This document shows positions 14,833 to 22,602 of a DNA stretch of 64,000 bases, piece by piece. Position 1 is the first letter of the stretch. Every line of letters begins with the position of its first letter. The translations under genes were made by a program, and so were the position numbers. Source of the DNA: Clostridiales bacterium. GTDB taxonomy: Bacteria > Bacillota > Clostridia > Christensenellales > Aristaeellaceae. The notes beneath the pieces are model-generated. The model did no database searches. It was given only the letters and a program-made list of their open reading frames with translations, and was not told the DNA's origin. Where the stretch lies: contig SVGT01000007.1 of the NCBI GenBank assembly GCA_015056175.1, positions 1 through 64,000 of the forward strand, read 5' to 3'.

Positions 14833-15888
14833 ATGAAACAGCCAATCGCCAAACTGCTCCGCGGCCTGTCCACCATCCTGGTGATCTTTGCCATCATCAT
14901 CGCCTTCCTGATCTCCGGCATGCGCATTTTCGGTTTTCAGGTGTACGGCGTGCTGACCGGCTCCATGGAACCCACCTATCCCGTGGGATCGCTGATCTAC
15001 GTCAAGGATGTGGACGCCAATACCCTGCGCGTCAACGACGTGATCACCTTCAGCCTGTCCCCCAATGTGGTGGCTACCCACCGCATCGTGGAGCTGGTGC
15101 CCGATGAAGCCAACCCCGCCGTGACCCTGTTCCGCACCAAGGGCGACGCCAACGACGATGTGGACGCATCGCTGGTGGGCGAACGCAACATCATCGGCAA
15201 GGTCAGCTTCTGCGTGCCCATGCTGGGCTACATGGCCAGCTACATCCAGGAGCCTCCGGGAATCTATGTGGCCATCATCGTGTGCCTGCTGATGATCGGC
15301 TTTGTGGTTTATACCGATTCCCTGACCGGCGAAAAGCCCCGGAAAAATCAGCCCGCTCAGGCACAGAAGAAGCCTGCTTTCGATTTTGTGGCCGCCGTCA
15401 ACAAGCTGTCCGTCAAGCTGATGGGCAAGCCGCTGATCAGGCAAAAGCCCCAGCAGCAGCCCAGGCAGGGCTACCAGCCTCAGCAGCAGCCTTACCAGTA
15501 TCAGCAGCAGTACAACCCCCAGGCGCAGCAGCCCTACGGATATCAGCAGCAGCCTTACCAGTATCCCCAGCAGCAGTACAATCCCCAGGCACAGCAGCAG
15601 CCCTACGGATATCCCCAGCAGCCTTACCAGTACCCCCAGCAGCAGTACAATCCCCAGACACAGCAGCAGCCCTACGGCTATCCCCAGCAGCCTTACCAGT
15701 ACCCCCAGCAGCCCTACAATCCCCAGGCACAGCAGCAGCCCTACGGCTATCAGCAGCAGCCTTATCAGTACCCCCAACAGCAGTACAATCCGCAGGCGCA
15801 GCAGCAGCCCTACCAATATCCCCAGCAGCCCTACAATTATCCGCAGCAGGGTGTGCAGCACCCTTCGAACAATCAGAATCAACAGTAA
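14833..15888 (+). CDS. sipW: SipW-type signal peptidase I with Gln/Pro/Tyr-rich repeat tail
   Basis: Residues 1-165 are a signal peptidase of the ER/SipW type: membrane helix (12-30), catalytic Ser in TGSMEPT (S44), His instead of Lys in VVATHRIVE (H83), the RTKGDAND box (about 101-108), and a second membrane helix (about 142-160). Such enzymes process TasA-like precursors, and at least four lie just upstream. The unusual part is residues about 204-351, almost only Gln, Pro, Tyr, Asn, Gly and Ala, in 23-residue repeats (QQQPYGYPQQPYQYPQQ). After a two-helix membrane domain with an outward-facing active site, this tail should lie in the cytoplasm; the topology is inferred. Its function is unknown. 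Confidence 0.92.
   Translation: MKQPIAKLLRGLSTILVIFAIIIAFLISGMRIFGFQVYGVLTGSMEPTYPVGSLIYVKDVDANTLRVNDVITFSLSPNVVATHRIVELVPDEANPAVTLFRTKGDANDDVDASLVGERNIIGKVSFCVPMLGYMASYIQEPPGIYVAIIVCLLMIGFVVYTDSLTGEKPRKNQPAQAQKKPAFDFVAAVNKLSVKLMGKPLIRQKPQQQPRQGYQPQQQPYQYQQQYNPQAQQPYGYQQQPYQYPQQQYNPQAQQQPYGYPQQPYQYPQQQYNPQTQQQPYGYPQQPYQYPQQPYNPQAQQQPYGYQQQPYQYPQQQYNPQAQQQPYQYPQQPYNYPQQGVQHPSNNQNQQ
15478..15855 (+). repeat. 69-bp tandem repeat within sipW
   Basis: The marker CCCTACGG recurs at 15532, 15601, 15670 and 15739, and as CCCTACCA at 15808, an exact 69-bp (23-codon) period. Units are near-identical with synonymous changes, so copy number may vary between strains. Confidence 0.9.
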
Positions 15889-15895
15889 CCCAAAG

Positions 15896-15920
15896 GCCGT
15901 GCCGGGTGCACGGCTTTTTC
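15896..15920 (+). terminator. Terminator of sipW
   Basis: GCCGTGC / GCACGGC stem, loop CGGGT, followed by TTTTTCTTTT. Confidence 0.9.
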
Positions 15921-15936
15921 TTTTACCCTAACGCCG

Positions 15937-15965
15937 TTGACGCATGCAAAAATACGTGCTACAAT
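15937..15965 (+). promoter_or_regulatory. Promoter of the B12 uptake operon
   Basis: TTGACG (15937-15942), a 17-bp spacer and TACAAT (15960-15965). Transcription would start about 20 bp before the riboswitch. Confidence 0.8.
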
Positions 15966-15990
15966 AAATTGACAACTGAACAGATAAAGT

Positions 15991-16168
15991 AGATACGGTT
16001 CGATGAGCCATCGCTCGGTAGATGTAAAAGGGAATCCGGTGCAAATCCGGAACAACCGCCATTACTGTCATTGCCTATGGGGAAGCAGAAGCCATTGAAG
16101 CTACGCTTTGAGAAGGCGCTTCCTGCGCGTTGATCGCGCCGGCATAAGTCAGGAGACCTGCCGTATCT
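15991..16168 (+). promoter_or_regulatory. Cobalamin riboswitch (aptamer)
   Basis: The conserved cores are present: GGGAATCCGGTGCAAATCCGG, then CCGCCATTACTGT, and near the 3' end GTCAGGAGACCTGCC. The ends close a perfect 8-bp P1 stem (AGATACGG 15991-15998 with CCGTATCT 16161-16168). It should bind a cobalamin and switch off the downstream uptake genes when the vitamin is plentiful. Confidence 0.93.
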
Positions 16169-16287
16169 TACGGGTCCAACACGATTTGGTGTGAAGAGTG
16201 CAGCCGGTTTATCATGATATTCCTCGGAATGGTGCTGCGCTTTGCGCCGCATCCGTTGCCGTTTCTTTTCCGTGATGAATTTGCTGT

Positions 16288-16320
16288 ACTCTTCCGGCCT
16301 GCGTGTCGGAAGAGTTTTTT
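16288..16320 (+). terminator. Riboswitch expression-platform terminator
   Basis: ACTCTTCCG / CGGAAGAGT stem followed by TTTTT. Its left arm can instead pair with GAAGAGTGCAG (16193-16203) to make an antiterminator, so the layout supports transcriptional control. AGGAGG of the first gene lies just beyond. Confidence 0.85.
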
Positions 16321-16338
16321 GCTACAGGAGGTGAATGC

Positions 16339-16608
16339 ATGGCTGATGAAAAGCAAATCGCGTGGGCTGTGACGCAACTGAAGGAAAAAGGCGCCGCCCT
16401 CGCCCGCCTGCCGAAAAAAGATGACTTTGATCCCGTGACGCTGTCCCGCATCAAAGCCTTCCTGGGCCCCTGGCCCCGTGCACTGGAGGCTGCCGGTCTG
16501 AAAATGAAAAAAGCAGCGCCAATCCCCGCAAGGAAACGCAGGCACGCTTCCTCGCCTGACCGTTCCCCCTCCCCCGATATGAAAACTCATGATAATGAAA
16601 AGGAGTAA
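16339..16608 (+). CDS. Small protein with a homing-endonuclease-associated repeat
   Basis: The ATG at 16339 sits 7 bases after AGGAGG; the track ORF start lies inside the terminator. The 89-residue protein has one copy of the HNH/homing-endonuclease-associated repeat (SRIKAFLGPWPRALEAAGLK, about 36-55), a small DNA-binding helical unit. A basic, disordered C-terminus (PARKRRHASSPDRSPSP) follows. There is no nuclease domain. It is the first gene after the B12 riboswitch and 4 bp before the lipoprotein gene. Its role is unknown; a regulator is possible. Confidence 0.65.
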   Translation: MADEKQIAWAVTQLKEKGAALARLPKKDDFDPVTLSRIKAFLGPWPRALEAAGLKMKKAAPIPARKRRHASSPDRSPSPDMKTHDNEKE

Positions 16609-16612
16609 AACC

Positions 16613-17311
16613 ATGAAAAAGTTTGCTGCCCTTCTGATCGCCCTGATGCTGCTCCTCTCCTTCTCCGCCTGCGCGGAAGAAGCCCCTGCCGCCGTCAACG
16701 TATACGTATCCATCACCGATGATACCGGCGCGCTGGTGCTGGCCTATGTCCCTGTCGCCGTCACGGATACGGATGAAGACGGCATTGTATCCATCCACGA
16801 TGCGCTACTCTGCGCCCATACCGCCAATCACGAAAACGGCGCCGACGCCTTTGCCAGCGCGCAGACCGAGTATGGCATCTCCATGACCCGTCTGTGGGGC
16901 GTTGAAAACGGCGGCAGCTACGGCTATTACCTGAACGACGCCTCCGCCTGGAGCCTGATGGACCCCGTGCAGGAAAACGATCACGTGAAAGCGTTTGCTT
17001 ACACCGATCTTGCGGCCTGGAGCGACACCTACTGCTTCTTTGACGCCGTCCATGCGGAAGTACAGCCCGGCGCAGAAATCGTGCTGACGCTGTCTGTGGC
17101 CGGCTACGACGAAACCTGGGCGCCCGTTACCCTGCCCGCCGCCGACGCCGTGATTACCGTGAACGGCGAAGCTGCCGACGTCATGACCGATGCGGAAGGC
17201 AAGTGCACCCTGACCTTTGATGAGGAAGGCGTGTATGTGATCTCCGCCAAATCCGAAACCCAGACCCTGGTGGCTCCCGTGTGCGTTGTCACCGTGGCTG
17301 CCGCGCAATAA
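16613..17311 (+). CDS. Lipoprotein with a transcobalamin-like (DUF4430-type) beta domain
   Basis: The ATG at 16613 follows AAAGGAG. The 232-residue product has a lipoprotein signal (LLSFSAC) and then a domain of about 115 residues patterned like the C-terminal beta domain of transcobalamin/intrinsic factor: a DAL segment, RLWGVENGGSYGYYLND, and a closing ENDHVKAFAYTD. The last 90 residues look like an Ig-type beta sandwich (GAEIVLTLSVAGY...DEEGVYVISAKS). With the riboswitch and ECF genes around it, extracellular cobalamin capture or hand-over is the best inference. The match is by pattern, not alignment. Confidence 0.65.
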   Translation: MKKFAALLIALMLLLSFSACAEEAPAAVNVYVSITDDTGALVLAYVPVAVTDTDEDGIVSIHDALLCAHTANHENGADAFASAQTEYGISMTRLWGVENGGSYGYYLNDASAWSLMDPVQENDHVKAFAYTDLAAWSDTYCFFDAVHAEVQPGAEIVLTLSVAGYDETWAPVTLPAADAVITVNGEAADVMTDAEGKCTLTFDEEGVYVISAKSETQTLVAPVCVVTVAAAQ

Positions 17312-17317
17312 GGACGT

Positions 17318-18856
17318 ATGAAAAAGACACTTTTTTCTCTGCTGCTTTGCCTGACGCTGTGCGTGGGATGCTTCACGCCTGCGTCCGGCGCAGCCTCGGA
17401 TGCGCCGGATGCGCTCATCCGGGGCATTCTGCATTGCCTGTATCAGCAGGGCAATGCCGATCATGCCCAGCAGTATCTGGACGATTATCTTCCCTCCGCA
17501 GCCGGGATCGGCGCCGAATGGCAGGTCATCGCGCTGTGCCAGACGGGCAGCTACGATTTTTCCGCCTATCGCAATGCGCTGAGCAGTTATCTTGCAGATA
17601 ACCAGGTCGCATCCGCCTCTACAAGGCTGAAATTTGCGCTGGCGCTGCTGGCGTCCGGCGACCGGGAAAACCCCTACATCGCCTCCACCATGGCGGATGC
17701 GCCGGGAAAACAGGGCATTATGAGCATCGTGTACGCGCTGCACATGATGAACAACCATTGCACAAGCCCCCTCATGACCCAAGAGGACGCTGTCCGGCAA
17801 TTGCTTGCGCTGCAGCTTGAGGACGGCGGCTGGGCGATCAGCGGCAAGGCAGGCGACGCGGACGTAACCGCCATGACGGTGCAGGCGCTCACGCCCCATC
17901 GGGATGACGAGGCCGTCCAAAGCGCCATCGACCGCGCCGTCGGGTTCCTTTCCTCCCGCCAGACGGAGGACGGCGGCTATATCAGCTACGGCGTTCCCAA
18001 TCCGGAAAGCGCCGCGCAGGTATGGATCGCACTTTGCGGGCTGGATATCAACGCGCTTTCCGACAGCCGCTTCATCAAAAACGGCTGCACCGTGCTGGAC
18101 GCCATTTTGTCCTACCGGCTGGAAGATCACAGCTTCAGCCACACGCTGGGCGGCAAAAGCAACGCCAACGCCACCGTGCAGGTGCTTCATGCGCTCATCG
18201 CCCAGCAGCGGATGACGGAAGGCAAAACGCCGCTGCTGATCCTGGATGCGCAGCAGCAAAGCGATACCAGTTTTTCCCTTTCGTCCCTGGGCTACAAGCC
18301 CATCGCCGCAGCTGCGGTACTGGCGCTTGCTGTCATCGTCTGCATCGTGCTGCTGCTCCTCAAAAAGAAGAGCCCCAAGAATTTCCTGCTGGTGGCTCTC
18401 TGCGCGCTTATGCTGATCCTGTTCATCTTCACCACCAGCTTTTCATCCACTGCGGATTACTACAAAACCGCACCCGAAAAGAAAGCCGCCACAGGCAAGG
18501 TCACCCTGTCCATCCTCTGCGACAAGGTTCCGGAGCTGGAAAGCAGCGACTATTTACCCCGGGACGGCGTCATTCTCCCCGCCACCGTCTTTGATATTGC
18601 AGAGGGCGATACCGTGTACACCGTACTGACGGATGCGGCGCGGGCACACGAGATCCACCTGGAAAGCAGCGGCCCGGACGGCATGATCTACATGCGCGGC
18701 ATTGATAACCTGTATGAGCTGCAGTACGGCGATCTGTCCGGCTGGATCTACTTTGTCAACGGCACGTCCCCGTCCCTGAGCTGCGATCAGTACACCTTGC
18801 AAAACGGAGATACCATCCTCTGGCGCTATTCCTGCGAAATGGGCAGCGACCTGTAA
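17318..18856 (+). CDS. Membrane-anchored intrinsic-factor/transcobalamin-like protein
   Basis: This 512-residue protein starts 6 bp after the lipoprotein stop. It has a signal peptide (about 1-27), then an alpha/alpha-toroid of the prenyltransferase/terpenoid-cyclase/cobalamin-binding type (about 30-320) with the repeats QLEDGGWAISG and QTEDGGYISYG each followed by helices. Two adjacent membrane helices (about 325-352 and 358-378) are joined by a short KKKSPKN loop. The C-terminal 115 residues are a DUF4430-like beta domain (GDTVYTVLTDAA, LSGWIYFVNGT, NGDTILWRYS). Animal intrinsic factor has the same toroid plus beta domain. The helix pair would leave both domains outside. Cobalamin binding is inferred from domains, riboswitch and ECF context. 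Confidence 0.78.
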   Translation: MKKTLFSLLLCLTLCVGCFTPASGAASDAPDALIRGILHCLYQQGNADHAQQYLDDYLPSAAGIGAEWQVIALCQTGSYDFSAYRNALSSYLADNQVASASTRLKFALALLASGDRENPYIASTMADAPGKQGIMSIVYALHMMNNHCTSPLMTQEDAVRQLLALQLEDGGWAISGKAGDADVTAMTVQALTPHRDDEAVQSAIDRAVGFLSSRQTEDGGYISYGVPNPESAAQVWIALCGLDINALSDSRFIKNGCTVLDAILSYRLEDHSFSHTLGGKSNANATVQVLHALIAQQRMTEGKTPLLILDAQQQSDTSFSLSSLGYKPIAAAAVLALAVIVCIVLLLLKKKSPKNFLLVALCALMLILFIFTTSFSSTADYYKTAPEKKAATGKVTLSILCDKVPELESSDYLPRDGVILPATVFDIAEGDTVYTVLTDAARAHEIHLESSGPDGMIYMRGIDNLYELQYGDLSGWIYFVNGTSPSLSCDQYTLQNGDTILWRYSCEMGSDL

Positions 18857-18878
18857 AACACAGAAAGGAGGCACAGAT

Positions 18879-19745
18879 ATGAAACGCCTGGACAGTATGA
18901 ACCCTATCGCCGTATCGGCGCTGTATCTGTGCGCCGCGCTGATCCCGCTTGTGAAAACAGACCCCGTCCTCGCCTGCCTCTTCGCATCCGGCGCACTGCT
19001 GAATTTGCTGCTTTACTGCGGCCAGAAGGGCGGCCACGGCTTTTCTCTGCTGCTGTTTTTCGGCATTGCGCTGCTCAACCCCCTGGTCTCCCACAAGGGC
19101 GTGACGGTGCTGTTTGTGATGAACCACAACCCCATCACCCTGGAAGCGCTGCTCTACGGCGTCTTTACCGGCGGAATCGTGCTGGCATCCCTGTACTGGT
19201 TCCGTACCTACTCCCACTTGATGACCTCGGACAAGCTTTTGTATCTCTTTGGCGCCCTGTCGCCCAAGCTGTCCCTTGTCCTGTCCATGGCGCTCCGATA
19301 CGTGCCGCTGTTTGGGCAGCAGATCAAAAAGGTACAGCAAGCCCAGACGGCATGCGGCCTGTACAGGGAGGATAACCTCCCCGACCGCTTCCGGGGCGGC
19401 ATGCGCATTTTTTCCGTCATGATCACATGGGCGCTTGAAAACGGCATCACCACCGCCGACAGCATGACCGCCCGCGGCTACGGCCTGCAAAAGCGCTCCC
19501 GTTTTTCTCTGTTCAAATGGACGGCGGGCGATATAGTGCTTCTGTGCGCATCGCTGCTGCTTTGCGTCTGCTCGCTGCTGCTTTTGCAAAACCATACCTT
19601 CACCTTTTACCCCGTGCTGCATATGACATCGCCCAATCCCCTTGTAACGCTTGGCTATATCTGCTACACATTATTGATCCTTCTCCCCGCGATCATCCAT
19701 GTAAAGGAGGTGCTCAGATGGCGCTGCTTGACGTCCGGCATGTAA
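18879..19745 (+). CDS. ecfT: ECF transporter transmembrane component EcfT (CbiQ family)
   Basis: The 288-residue membrane protein has several hydrophobic segments and the cytoplasmic coupling region of EcfT: ALRYVPLFGQQIKKVQQAQ, then DSMTARGYGL, the Ala-Arg-Gly motif that docks on the ATPases. It couples ATP hydrolysis to toppling of the S component. AAAGGAGG precedes ATG. Its 3' end overlaps the ATPase gene by 28 bp, indicating translational coupling. Confidence 0.9.
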   Translation: MKRLDSMNPIAVSALYLCAALIPLVKTDPVLACLFASGALLNLLLYCGQKGGHGFSLLLFFGIALLNPLVSHKGVTVLFVMNHNPITLEALLYGVFTGGIVLASLYWFRTYSHLMTSDKLLYLFGALSPKLSLVLSMALRYVPLFGQQIKKVQQAQTACGLYREDNLPDRFRGGMRIFSVMITWALENGITTADSMTARGYGLQKRSRFSLFKWTAGDIVLLCASLLLCVCSLLLLQNHTFTFYPVLHMTSPNPLVTLGYICYTLLILLPAIIHVKEVLRWRCLTSGM

Positions 19746-21355
19746 GCTTCACCTATCCCCTGCAAACGCATCCCGCCGTCTGCGATTGCACCTTTTCCGT
19801 GGAGAAGGGAGAGTTTGTGACCGTCTGCGGCCCCACAGGCAGCGGCAAATCCACCCTGCTGCGGCTGTTCAAAAAGGAGATCATGCCCCTGGGCGATATG
19901 CAGGGCACGGTGCTCCTTAACGGCACGGAGCGGGATCAATTGGACGACCGGGCCTCTGCCTACCTGATCGGGTATGTGATGCAGCGGCCGGAGCAGCAAT
20001 TGGTCACGGACAAGGTCTGGCACGAGCTGGCCTTCGGCCTTGAAAACATGGGCGTGGACAGGCGCTCCATCGGCCGCCGCATTGCGGAAATGGCCGCCTA
20101 TTTCGGCATTGAAAACTGGTTTGAAAGGGACGTTTCCACCCTGTCCGGCGGGCAAAAGCAGCTGCTGAATCTGGCAGCCATCATGGTCATGCAGCCATCG
20201 CTCCTGATCCTGGATGAGCCTACTGCCCAGCTGGATCCCATCGCCGCCTCCGATTTTATCGCCACACTGCACAAGATCAACCGGGAGCTGGGCACCACCA
20301 TCCTGATCACCGAGCACCGTCTGGAGGACGTGATCCCCGTGTCCGACAAGCTGCTGGTCATGCAGGACGGCGCCATCGCCCATTTTGACGCCCCGAGATG
20401 CGTGCTGAGCCGTCTGGATCAAAACGATCCGCTGCTCCACGCCATGCCCGCAGCCGCCCAGGTATACCACCAGACCGGCATGCACGGCCCCTGCCCCATG
20501 ACCGTCCGCGAGGGGCGCGATTATATCCAGACCTATTTTGACAACCGCCTGCCCGCGTGCGATGAACAGTCCGCGCCGCAGACGGCGGAAAATGCCCTTT
20601 CCTTCCGCCACGTATCCTTCCGCTACGAAAAAAACAGCCCGGACGTGCTGAAAGATCTGACCTTTGACGTGAAACAAGGCGAGATCTTCTGCATTCTGGG
20701 CGGCAACGGCTCGGGCAAAACCACCACGCTGCTCACCTGCGCCGGGCTGCTGCGCCCCTACGACGGCGAAGTGCGCGTCTTTGGCAAAAAAATCAGGGAT
20801 TACAAGAACCAGTCCCTGTATCAGAATTGCGTCACCCTGCTGCCGCAGGACGTGCAGACCCTGTTCCTGCGCCACACCGTGAGGGAGGAGCTTGCAGACA
20901 GCCGTGCGGAAGCCAATCTCCTGCCTGTGGATCTTCAAAAACTTCTGGACAAGCACCCCTATGATCTGTCCGGCGGCGAACAGCAATTGGTGGGTCTTGC
21001 CAAGGTGCTTGCCACCCATCCCCGCCTTTTGCTGATGGATGAGCCCACCAAGGGCGTGGACGCCGCAGCCAGACGCCGCCTGATCGACATTCTCAAAAAG
21101 CTGCGCGACGAGGGCATGACGCTGGTGATCGTCACCCACGACGTGGAATTTGCCGCCCGCTGTGCGGATCGCTGCGCCATGTTCTTCCGGGGCAATATGG
21201 TATCTGTCGGCACGCCCAGGAGCTTCTTTTGCGAAAACAGCTTCTATACCACCGCCGTCAGCCGCATGAGCCGCGGCTACTATCGGGGCTGCGTCACGGT
21301 AGAGGACCTGGCTGCCCGTTGCCTGGAAAACGGCCCGCGGGAGGTGCATGCATGA
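19718..21355 (+). CDS. ecfA: Fused ECF ATPase (EcfA-EcfA, two ABC domains)
   Basis: The start is ATG 19718 behind AAAGGAGG; the track ORF extends 67 codons too far upstream. The 545-residue protein holds two full ABC domains. Domain 1 has GPTGSGKST, LSGGQKQ and LLILDEPT; domain 2 has GGNGSGKTT, LSGGEQQ and LLLMDEPTKGVD. Most ECF systems encode the two ATPases separately; here they are one chain, which suits a dedicated transporter. It overlaps ecfT upstream and the S-component gene downstream (ATGA). Confidence 0.93.
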   Translation: MALLDVRHVSFTYPLQTHPAVCDCTFSVEKGEFVTVCGPTGSGKSTLLRLFKKEIMPLGDMQGTVLLNGTERDQLDDRASAYLIGYVMQRPEQQLVTDKVWHELAFGLENMGVDRRSIGRRIAEMAAYFGIENWFERDVSTLSGGQKQLLNLAAIMVMQPSLLILDEPTAQLDPIAASDFIATLHKINRELGTTILITEHRLEDVIPVSDKLLVMQDGAIAHFDAPRCVLSRLDQNDPLLHAMPAAAQVYHQTGMHGPCPMTVREGRDYIQTYFDNRLPACDEQSAPQTAENALSFRHVSFRYEKNSPDVLKDLTFDVKQGEIFCILGGNGSGKTTTLLTCAGLLRPYDGEVRVFGKKIRDYKNQSLYQNCVTLLPQDVQTLFLRHTVREELADSRAEANLLPVDLQKLLDKHPYDLSGGEQQLVGLAKVLATHPRLLLMDEPTKGVDAAARRRLIDILKKLRDEGMTLVIVTHDVEFAARCADRCAMFFRGNMVSVGTPRSFFCENSFYTTAVSRMSRGYYRGCVTVEDLAARCLENGPREVHA

Positions 21356-22038
21356 TCATCATCCGCAACGCCCGTACACGATGCGTGCTGCAAAAAGCCG
21401 TCCCGCTTTTAATCATCCCGCTGGTGGTGCTGCTGGGCGCAGTGCTGCTGCGCGGACAGCATTACCTGCTCATCTCCTTCGCAGTAGCGCTGCTATCCCT
21501 GCTGCTTTTCATCGCAGGCTTTGAAAAAAAACAGACCGGCGCACGAAGGCTGGTGATCGCCGCCGTCATGACCGCCCTTTGCATCGCGGGCCGATTCATT
21601 CCCCTGTTTAAGCCCATCACGGCGCTGACCGTGATCACCGCCATCTACCTGGGCGGCGAAACGGGGTTTCTCGTAGGTGCGCTCAGCGCGCTGCTCAGCA
21701 ATTTCTCCTTCGGTCAGGGGCCCTGGACGCCTTTCCAGATGCTGGCCTGGGGGCTGATCGGCCTGCTGGCGGGCGCACTTTCCAAGCCATTGGAAAAAAG
21801 CAAGTGGCTGCTGTGCATTTTCGGCGTGCTGTGCGGCATTGCCTACTCCTTCATCATGGATATCTGGACCGTGCTGTGGTACAGCAGCGGTCTGGATGCA
21901 ACGCTGTATCTGAGCGCCATCGTTACCGCACTGCCTCACACCATCCTCTACGCCGTTTCCAATTTCCTGTTCCTGTATCTCTTTGCCAAACCCTTTGGCG
22001 AAAAAATGACCCGCATCAAGCTGAAATACGGCGTATGA
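21352..22038 (+). CDS. ECF transporter substrate-binding (S) component, probably cobalamin
   Basis: The ATG at 21352 overlaps the ATPase stop (ATGA). The 228-residue protein is wholly hydrophobic, with about six to seven membrane helices. It has S-component features: ALCIAGRFIPLFKPITA, and FSFGQGPWTPFQMLAWGLIGLLAG. Substrate is not readable from sequence alone. The B12 riboswitch and cobalamin-binding-like surface proteins in the same operon point to cobalamin or a related corrinoid (CbrT-like role). A B12 precursor is the main alternative. Confidence 0.82.
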   Translation: MIIIRNARTRCVLQKAVPLLIIPLVVLLGAVLLRGQHYLLISFAVALLSLLLFIAGFEKKQTGARRLVIAAVMTALCIAGRFIPLFKPITALTVITAIYLGGETGFLVGALSALLSNFSFGQGPWTPFQMLAWGLIGLLAGALSKPLEKSKWLLCIFGVLCGIAYSFIMDIWTVLWYSSGLDATLYLSAIVTALPHTILYAVSNFLFLYLFAKPFGEKMTRIKLKYGV

Positions 22039-22070
22039 AAAAAGCCCCCGAAAACGGGGGCTTTTTGTTG
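22038..22070. terminator. Bidirectional terminator between the B12 operon and the minus-strand genes
   Basis: AGCCCCCG-AAAA-CGGGGGCT with T runs on both strands. It ends the B12 operon and the convergent minus-strand unit. Confidence 0.93.
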
Positions 22071-22595
22071 TTATTCCGCCTGCAACAATTCCACGCCGCA
22101 GGGCAGCTTTTCCTGCGCATCGGGAAGCGCTTCACCCATGTGCCGCTGGCGGAGCCTTTGGGAAATCTCCTGCAGCCTGCGGGTGCGGCTTTGCACCCTG
22201 GCGCCCAGCAGCGCCTTGCTCTTATACTGATCCAGCAGCGCACGCACGCTCATAGCCGTAGGGATCGCCGCAATGGGGCCGCCGGCTGCAAAAGCCAGTG
22301 CACCTGCCCCCATGGCTGCGCCCGTTTTGACCATGCGGAACACCGTATTTTCCGCAGCGGTGCGCTGGGAGGATTTGCCCAGGATCACCTTGCACTGCTC
22401 GGTCACCGCAATAAAGGCAAAGGGCAGCGCCGCACCCACCGTTTCCAGTGTATCGGCAAGCACGCCCGTATCCTCCAGAAGTCCCAGGTCCACCGCCACA
22501 TTATCGGCATAGGTAAGGCCGGTAGCCACGGTATCCAGCAGCGTATCCTTCTGCCGCTTTCTGTATTTTTCTACCAGTTCGTTGTATGTCGCCAT
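22071..22595 (-). CDS. Unrecognised protein with Ala/Gly-rich hydrophobic centre
   Basis: The start at 22595 is chosen because it lies 7 bp after the endonuclease IV stop; the track ORF runs 91 codons into that gene. The 174-residue protein has a charged N-terminus (NELVEKYRKRQKD), a middle region with two hydrophobic stretches (TVGAALPFAFIAV; TGAAMGAGALAFAAGGPIAAIPTAM) and a basic helical C-terminus. It may be membrane-associated. I recognise no family. It shares a transcript with nfo. Confidence 0.6.
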   Translation of the reverse strand: MATYNELVEKYRKRQKDTLLDTVATGLTYADNVAVDLGLLEDTGVLADTLETVGAALPFAFIAVTEQCKVILGKSSQRTAAENTVFRMVKTGAAMGAGALAFAAGGPIAAIPTAMSVRALLDQYKSKALLGARVQSRTRRLQEISQRLRQRHMGEALPDAQEKLPCGVELLQAE

Positions 22596-22602
22596 GGTAT
22601 CC

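Noticed and set aside
15478-15855. Regular repeats considered as a CRISPR array
   Set aside because: The repeat has no unique spacers, keeps one reading frame throughout, and encodes the Q/P/Y tail of SipW.
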